Shown: piece by piece, positions 58,411 through 64,000 of the stretch | Layout of the letters: every line of letters begins with the position of its first letter | How positions within the stretch are numbered: position 1 is the stretch's first letter | Origin: Ehretia macrophylla | Taxonomy: Eukaryota; Streptophyta; Magnoliopsida; Boraginales; Ehretiaceae | Direction: 5' to 3' | NCBI GenBank assembly: GCA_037974665.1 | Contig: CM075764.1 | Location: 87,538,825-87,602,824, forward strand | DNA: 64,000 nucleotides | Translations under genes and position numbers: made by a program | The notes under the pieces: model-generated | Database searches by the model: none | Told to the model about the DNA's origin: nothing | Seen by the model: only the letters and a program-made list of their open reading frames with translations

Positions 58411-58439
58411 GGAATCACGATTAGAGAGATAGGGAGAGA

Positions 58440-58988
58440 AGTCCACCCAGGCGACTGTCTGGGGGCAGACGTTTGGCTGTGATTGAGACCATTACAGGGG
58501 GATTGGCATCGAGTGGAGAGACCTCGACTGGCAGGAAGGGTTATATTCGGGCTGGAAGGGAGTATGGGCCAGCGCGGGGTCCGATCCCGGAGATGGAGGA
58601 TTTCACTTTCTCCTCAGAAGACTTGGAGGGTGTGATATTGTCCCATGACGACCCACTGGTGATCAGCGTTGAAATAACCAACTTCACTGTGAAGAGGCTG
58701 ATGGTGGACACCGGGAGCTCGGCAGAATTCTTATTCATCAGCGCTTTTGAGCAGATGGGGTTGGACAGGAGTCGACTCAGGCCATTAAGGGGCACTTTGG
58801 CTGGTTTTACCGGGCAAGCCCACCGAGCCAAAGGGGTCATCAACCTCCCGTTAAAGTTGGAAAATAGAGACAAACGGGTTTCGATGCAGGCCAACTTCAT
58901 TGTAATGGATTGCAATTCCATATACAATGGGATCTTAGGTCGGGTGGCGCTCAATAATTTCAAGGTCGTTCCTTTAACTTACCACTAG
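58440..58988 (+). pseudogene. retropepsin-like protease of the Tat-like element
   Basis: The open part (58473-58988) carries MVDTGSSAEFLFIS, the catalytic D-T/S-G signature, and downstream FIVMDCNSIYNGILGR, matching the retropepsin C-terminal ILGR loop. A TAG at 58986-58988 closes the frame where Tat elements read on into reverse transcriptase. The protease core itself looks intact. Confidence 0.85.
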
Positions 58989-59805
58989 GCCCTGAAATTC
59001 TCGACCCCGGGCGGCACGGCCACCATCCGCGGAGCCCAGCTCTCAGCTTGGGAATGTTATGAAAACTCCCTCCGACCCAAATATCAGGTTGGTTGGGGAC
59101 CAGATTTGCCCGAGGAAAAGAGGGATGCCAAGAGAGGGAGCTCGGCTGAAGACCTTCAAGAGGTGGAGCTCTTCGACGAGACGAAGAGAGCAAAAATCGA
59201 AAGTGAACTCTCTGCCGACCTCAAGAAAGGTATAAGCCAATTTCTCCTGAAAAATGAACACATATTTGCATTGTCTGCCTTTGATATGACAGGTATTGAC
59301 CCGGGAGTGATTGAGCATCACCTGAATGCCGACCCAAATCACTATCCGGTAAAGCAAAAGCGCAGGCACTTCCATTATGATAAGCAACAAATCATAGCAG
59401 AATAGATGGACAAATTGGTAGACGCCGGCCACATAAAGGAAATTCAGTACCCAACCTGGTTATCTAACGTGGTGCTGGTGACCAAGTCCTCGGGTGGATG
59501 GAGATTGTGTATTGACTTTACCGACCTCAATAAAGCCTGTCGTAAGGACTACTTTCCCCTACCTCGGATTGATCAGATGGTGGATTCCACCTCCGGGTTC
59601 GAGCTACTCTCTTTCATAGATGCCTTCAAAGGTTATAACCATATCAAAATGGCTCCCGGAGACAAAGAGAAGACTGCCTTCACCACGGATAAAGGTCTCT
59701 ACTACTATGAGGTCATGCCTTTTGGCCTCAAGAATGCTGGAGCTACCTACACTCGGATGATGAACAAGGTTTTCAAAAATTAGATTGGCCAAAATATGGA
59801 TATCT
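58989..59805 (+). pseudogene. reverse transcriptase N-terminal part of the Tat-like element
   Basis: Same frame as the protease. The palm and finger motifs are present: WRLCIDFTDLNKACRKDYFP, FELLSFIDAFKGYNHIKM (first catalytic Asp in IDAFKGY) and YYYEVMPFGLKNAGATY. TAG stops at 59403-59405 and 59781-59783 interrupt it. The sequence breaks off after a segment reading MDIYV; the YVDD-type active-site box and the following 30 or so residues expected for the family are absent. Confidence 0.85.
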
Positions 59806-59809
59806 ATGT

Positions 59810-60457
59810 ATGGAGCACTTTGGGATAAAACTGAACCCGGAAAGGTACGCATTCAGCGCCAAGGAAGGAAAGTTTCTGGGCTTCATGGTCACATCCCGTG
59901 GAATAGAAGCCAACCTGGAAAAGGTTCAAGCGATACTTGACCTGGCGTCGCCGACCTGCGTGAAGGACGTCCAAGTACTCGCGGGTAAGGTCACGGCGCT
60001 TAGCAGATTCATGTCCAGGTCGGCCGACAAGTGTACTCCTCTGTTCAAAATATTGAGGAGTCCTAAGAATTTCAAATGGACCACAGAATGCCAGGATACC
60101 TTCCAGGAGCTGAAAAGGTATCTAGCTTCGCCACCCTTGCTATTCCTACCTGAGGTGGGGGAGAAGCTGGTACTATACTTAGCATGCTCAGGGACAGCAG
60201 TGGTGACGACACTGGTCCGCGAAGAAGGGAAAGAGCAGAAGCCGGTCTATTATGTCAGCAAAACCCTGCAAAGGGCCGAGGTGAGGTACTTCTCCTTGGA
60301 AAAACTCACCCTCATGCTCATCACAGCGGCAAGAAAGCTGAAGCCATACTTTGATGTTCATCCAATTAAGGTCATGACGGATGCCCCACTCAAGTCCATT
60401 ATGCACAAGCTGGAGGCGTCGGGCAGGCTTCTGAAATGGGCAGTTGAGCTGAGTTAA
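59810..60457 (+). pseudogene. reverse transcriptase thumb/connection of the Tat-like element
   Basis: A different frame from the preceding part. It begins with EHFGIKLNPERYAFSAKEGK, then FLGFMVTSRGIEANLEKV and the first RNase H-like (connection) segment with LVLYLACSGTAVVTTLVR and KPVYYVSKTLQRAEVRY. It ends at TAA 60455-60457 in the VELS segment. The jump in frame and content at 59805-59810 marks a deletion. Confidence 0.85.
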
Positions 60458-61072
60458 TTCGACATCACCTACCAGCCCAGAACAACCATCAAAACCTAAG
60501 CCATTGCAGACTTTGTGGTGGAATGCACTGGCCGAGCTGAGCATGACCTGGAGGATGTGTGGAAGGTCCATGTGGATGGGGCCTTAGGGAAGTCTGGGAG
60601 CGGAGCTGGGATGGTCATCCTCGACCCAACCCAACATGAGCACCAATACTCTCTCAAGTTTACCTTTCCGGCGTCCAACAATGAAGCTGAGTACGAAGCG
60701 ATGATTGCGGGGCTGAAAATTGTAGCTCAGCTCGGGGCACAGACAGTCGACCTGAGTACCGACTCTCAATTGATTTCTAATCAGATATCGGGAGAGTTCG
60801 AAGCCAAGGACAGTACTATGTTGGCCTACCTCAACAGAGTCAAGGATTTGACCTCAGGGGTCAAAAGGTTCGTGATACAGCAAATTCTGAGGGAGGAAAA
60901 TATGAAGGCTAACGCCCTGTCCAGGTTGGCCTTGGGCGAGAGCCGACCTGCCTTGGCCCATGTAGAAGAAGTATTTGAACCAAGTATCCAGTTAGGGGTG
61001 CAGGCTGTAACCGAGCTCAATTTAAGCCCATATTGGACCAAACCAATTGTGGACTACTTGGAGGGGGTATGA
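60458..61072 (+). pseudogene. RNase H domain of the Tat-like element
   Basis: The plant-type RNase H with its acidic residues visible: HVDGALGKSGSGAGM (Asp), SNNEAEYEAMIAGL (Glu) and LSTDSQLISNQ (Asp). A TAA at about 60497 lies in the preceding linker. The frame continues to 61072, where it is lost near YLEGV; integrase resumes in another frame. Confidence 0.85.
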
Positions 61073-62262
61073 CCCCAGAGGATGAAAAATCAGCTCGAAA
61101 ACTCATGAAACAGGCCTCAAGGTTTGTCATAATTGCAGGGCAACTCTACAAGAGAGCCTACACTTGGCCTCTCTTAAAGTGTGTTGGGCCCGAGGAGGGA
61201 AACTATATACTCCGGGAAATCCATGAAGGAGTATGTGGAAACCACTTGGGTGGCAAGGCCCTGGCTCGGAAGGCATTGAGGCAAGGCTATTTTTGGCCAA
61301 CCTTAGAGCAAGATGCCAAAGAGTATGTGAAAAAGTGTGACACCTGCCAAAGGTTCGCCAACATACAGAGAAAGCCAGCGGTAGACCTCACGGTGATGAT
61401 AAGCCCGTGGCCATTCTATCAGTGGGGTCTAGATATCATCGGCCCATTGCCAATCGGCGTTGGCCAAAAGAAGCACGTCTTTGTAGCAGTAGACTACTTC
61501 ACCAAATGGCATGAGGCTAAAGGTGTTGCTAGAATAACAAAAAAGGCAGCTTGGAATTTCGTGTGGAAAAATATCATTTACCGATTTGGGGTGCCAAAGG
61601 TCATCATTATTGACCACGGCAAGCAATTCGACAGTGCATACTTTCGAGGCAAATGTGCTGAAATTGGGATCAACCTCAGATTCTTATCTATTGCTCACCC
61701 TCAAAGTAATGGCCAAGTTGAAAGGACTAACCAAATCATTTTGCAGGGCCTGAAAACCAAGCTGGAGGAAGCAGAGAACCAGTGGGTATTGATTCTTCCC
61801 GAGGTGCTGTGGGCTCAGCGGACCACCACCAGCTCGGCAATGGGAGAATCGCCCTTCGAGCTAACCTTCGGTACTTAAGTGGTGCTGCCAGTGGAGATCG
61901 GGTCTCCAACCAATAGAACCCTTTACCATGACCAAGAAATAAACGGAGCACTGATCCGTGAAGGGCTCGACCTCGCCGAAAAGCTCCGAGATAAAGCTCA
62001 AATCAAGATGCTAGCCAGCAAAGCTGCCATGCAAAGAGCCTTCGCCAAACAGGTTAAGCCTAAGCCTATTAAGGTTGGCGACCTTGTCCTCAAAAAGGCT
62101 ATCTTTTTGCCATGTTCGAGCAACAAGCTCTCCCTGACCTAGGAGGGACCATACGAAGTCGTGAAAGAAGTCCAATCTGGGACCTTCTACCTCCGCGACA
62201 AATATGGGAAGCAATTGAAAAATGCATGGCACGCGGAGCACCTGAAGAGATATTTTGTGTAA
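61033..62262 (+). pseudogene. integrase of the Tat-like element
   Basis: The HHCC zinc finger is complete (HEGVCGNHLGGKALARK ... CDTCQ at about 61220-61350). The DDE core keeps its three acidic residues: WGLDIIGPLP, IIIDHGKQFDS and SNGQVERTNQ. The C-terminal part after a TAA (61876-61878) and a TAG (62140-62142) has EGPYEVVKEVQSGTFYL and ends KRYFV at TAA 62260-62262, the normal end of Tat pol. Apart from the two stops the domain is well preserved. Confidence 0.88.
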
Positions 62263-62365
62263 CGGCCCCCGAGCCGGAATCTCTTGTAACGGCCCTCGAG
62301 CCGGAAACTTTTGTACAGGCCCCGAGCCGAAATCTTTGCTAAGGCCCCTAGCCAAAGCATTGCTT
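62259..62365. repeat. 27-bp tandem repeats after pol
   Basis: Three 27-bp units (62259-62285, 62286-62312, 62313-62339) and a fourth diverged one, with the core GGCCCCGAGCCG. Tandem repeats between pol and the 3' LTR are common in Tat-lineage elements. They begin inside the last codons of pol. Confidence 0.85.
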
Positions 62366-62955
62366 GTAATCGACTCCCGAGCCCAAGTACTTCATGCACA
62401 ATTTCAATACAAACATATTTTGTAACCCAGTGCAATGCCTGACCCGGGCCTGAACACCTCAGCTACTGAGCTACTCCCGACTCAGATTAATGTGGTGGCC
62501 ACGCTTAATTACGAGCTAATAATCCAAGTAAACCTGCTCAAACGAGTTTTCAGCTCGGGTATAATCAATAATAATTTGATTAGTTTTGCCAATTTGAATC
62601 AAGGTCCAACTCGGTGTAATCCAACTTCAGGTCGGAATATTAGTTTGGCTCTAAACTCGAGCTCAATATTTGTCAACATTAGTTTGACCAATTTTAAATC
62701 GGACTGACGAGTCCAGGTTGGCGACAACTATATAGTTGCCAAATTAACCAGCTCGGATTAGGATGATAATTCCTTAATCACGTCCAGCTTGGTTCTTTAT
62801 ATTTAAATTAAGTTTGAAAGGTCCATTATATTGGTCTGACCCCACTTACTTAAGAAATTTACGAAGAGAAAGGTACACATGTACGAACTCGAATGAAACG
62901 CAAATAAAACAAAAACATCTATTTCATTGAAAGTAAAAAAATAATAATACAATTA
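62366..62955. other. noncoding spacer between pol and the antisense ORF
   Basis: Mixed sequence with several AGCTCGG/CCGAGC words but no sustained frame on either strand. The AT-rich part at 62900-62955 would be the 3' UTR and poly(A) region of the antisense ORF. Confidence 0.5.
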
Positions 62956-63055
62956 CAAGGAGCTCGACCAGATCCATGCCCTTCTGGAGAAATTCAATCA
63001 CCTTCTTAGCTTGGGATGTCAGGTCAGCCGGAAGCTCAGGAATCTCTCAGAACTC

Positions 63056-64000
63056 CTACGGCGGAGCCTTCAAGATTTCGATATAGTCATTCTTGACGGC
63101 AGGGAAGAAGGTCTTCGCTCTCTCCCGAGCTGCGACTTGGCCCCGAAAATAGTACTCCAACTCGGCATACCTGGCCATCGCCCTACCTTCCGTGGCCAAC
63201 CAATCCACGGCCTCTTGACTGGATTTGAAGGCTTCCACCGCCTTCTCCCCTTGCGGGCTGACCTGATCTACCAGATCCTTAAGCTTCACCTCGGCCTCGA
63301 GCTTATCCTTCTTGATGCGCTCGACGTACTTGGCCGCGGCCTCGCGCCGGGACTTCTCCGCCTCGAGCTCCTTCTTCAACCGGTTGATCTCCGTCGCTTT
63401 CGTTTTTTGCCTCTGTGCTGCATCCTTCCTCAGGGCCTCAAGCTCGGCTCGGGAGTCGGTGTATCGCTGCTCAAGCTTGACACAGTAAGCCTAGGCCTGG
63501 GCAAGTAAGCCGGGTGCCAAAAAGATATGGGACTCGGCCTGCACAAAAGACAGCAAAGTGATCGGTCAAGCTAAAAAACTTGGCAAAATAGTCAGTAAAA
63601 GACACCATGTCAGCACGGTCAAATATGCCTTACCGTAACTATGGCCGTTCTTAGGTCGAGTGAAAGCTGCTCCGCTGGGACCGATGCCAGCTTGGGATCG
63701 CAGGCGACCTTAGCTGCCTCCATGAAATCCTTGTTGGGAGGATTCACCTCCGTGGCCTTGCCTTTCCCAGAATACTTAGCCCGAGGCCGTTTCCTATTTT
63801 CAGGATGGGATGAGGAGCGCTCAGGGATCGCCACACCTGAGCTTGATCTTTTGGGCAAGGGAGACGCCAACGTCCCCTTGGAAGAGACCTCAGGTCGCTG
63901 CCTTTGCTCTTGAGGGACAGTGGAGCCCAAGCCAGACCGGGCCGAGACTTCGCCGTTGGCCTCAGTCCTCATCTTCATCTGGGCATACGTGAGCTTTCTC
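63056..64000 (-). CDS. additional antisense ORF (aORF) of the Tat-like element, spliced, 5' end outside window
   Basis: Role unknown; antisense ORFs after integrase are known in the Tat lineage. On the minus strand the frame enters open from the right edge (LTYAQMKMRTEANGEVSAR) and runs to 63634. A GTAAGG donor follows (63633-63628), and an acceptor TTTTGTGCAG ends at 63539. The 95-bp intron lies between codons, so the frame continues unchanged at 63538 with AESHIFLAPGLLAQA. One TAG (63493-63491) interrupts exon 2; then a coiled-coil-like, Lys/Glu-rich region follows (EALRKDAAQRQKTKATEINR ... AAAKYVERIKKDKLEAEVKL) to a stop at 63058-63056, with possible homology continuing to about 62955. Exon 1 has a basic nuclear-signal-like KRPRAK. 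Not recognised as any enzyme. Confidence 0.65.
63539..63633 (-). other. predicted 95-bp intron in the antisense ORF
   Basis: Minus-strand GTAAGG ... TTTTGTGCAG. The intron carries several in-frame stops if read through and is T-rich before the acceptor, as plant introns are. Both flanking exons share one frame with a phase-0 junction. Confidence 0.65.

Larger units (their letters stand above)
56502..64000 (+). mobile_element. Tat-lineage Ty3/Gypsy retrotransposon, 5' LTR to additional ORF (right end outside window)
   Basis: Order: 5' LTR, primer-binding site, gag, protease, reverse transcriptase, RNase H, integrase, tandem repeats, then an additional ORF on the opposite strand. This order, the GC-rich codon use, the primer site and the antisense ORF after integrase are characteristic of the Tat/Retand/Ogre branch. 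Base composition (about half GC) contrasts with the AT-rich neighbourhood, a sign of recent arrival. The coding part is inactive. The 3' LTR lies beyond the right edge. Confidence 0.9.

Noticed and set aside
59043-59432. Long minus-strand frames opposite pol of the Tat-like element
   Set aside because: They mirror the codons of reverse transcriptase and have no features of their own, unlike the antisense ORF at 63056-64000.
62259-62365. Regular 27-bp repeats considered as a CRISPR array
   Set aside because: There are no unique spacers, the units are directly adjacent, and the genome is a plant's; these are retrotransposon tandem repeats.
1-64000. tRNA or snRNA genes
   Set aside because: No cloverleaf with the conserved A- and B-box words was convincingly seen by eye; a covariance-model scan would settle this, and any high-scoring hit would refute the negative.

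Overview
This window is nuclear DNA from a flowering plant, most likely a eudicot. It has spliced protein genes with AT-rich GT-AG introns, a telo-box and a site II element in front of a translation-factor gene, and many plant-type transposons (Copia, Tat/Athila Gypsy, LINE, MULE, hAT and Tourist MITEs). The sequence does not let me name a species.

Only two host genes are clear, both on the + strand. The first (3890-9944, 11 coding exons, 717 residues) encodes translation initiation factor eIF3 subunit b. The second (40803-49161, 9 coding exons, 529 residues) encodes a UBX-domain protein like Arabidopsis PUX11, a presumed CDC48 adaptor; its start codon directly follows a splice acceptor, so it has a 5' UTR intron. 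Both reading frames are closed and intact across every exon junction.

The rest is transposon territory. 1-3.5 kb: a Tourist-like MITE, a dead LINE split by an insertion, and a foldback element. 10.7-17 kb: two MULE-type elements (one with an hAT element inside it), LTR fragments, a possible host-gene exon scrap, an organelle-type small-subunit rRNA remnant and a second LINE scrap. 17.4-35.6 kb: a nest of dead LTR retrotransposons whose order of insertion can be read from target-site duplications (GATTG, AAAGG, GAGAA and the 9-bp TTGATTCTA). 36.8-38.2 kb: an hAT MITE and a 337-bp foldback. 49.9-56.3 kb: several hAT-like elements and two MULEs with perfect 9-bp duplications.

56.5-64 kb: the 5' LTR and most of the body of a Tat-lineage Gypsy element. 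Its gag-pol is broken by stop codons, frameshifts and a deletion that removes the reverse-transcriptase active-site box. Downstream of integrase, on the opposite strand, is an additional ORF with an apparent 95-bp spliceable intron. The element runs off the right edge. This spliced antisense ORF and the nested-insertion record are the most interesting items.
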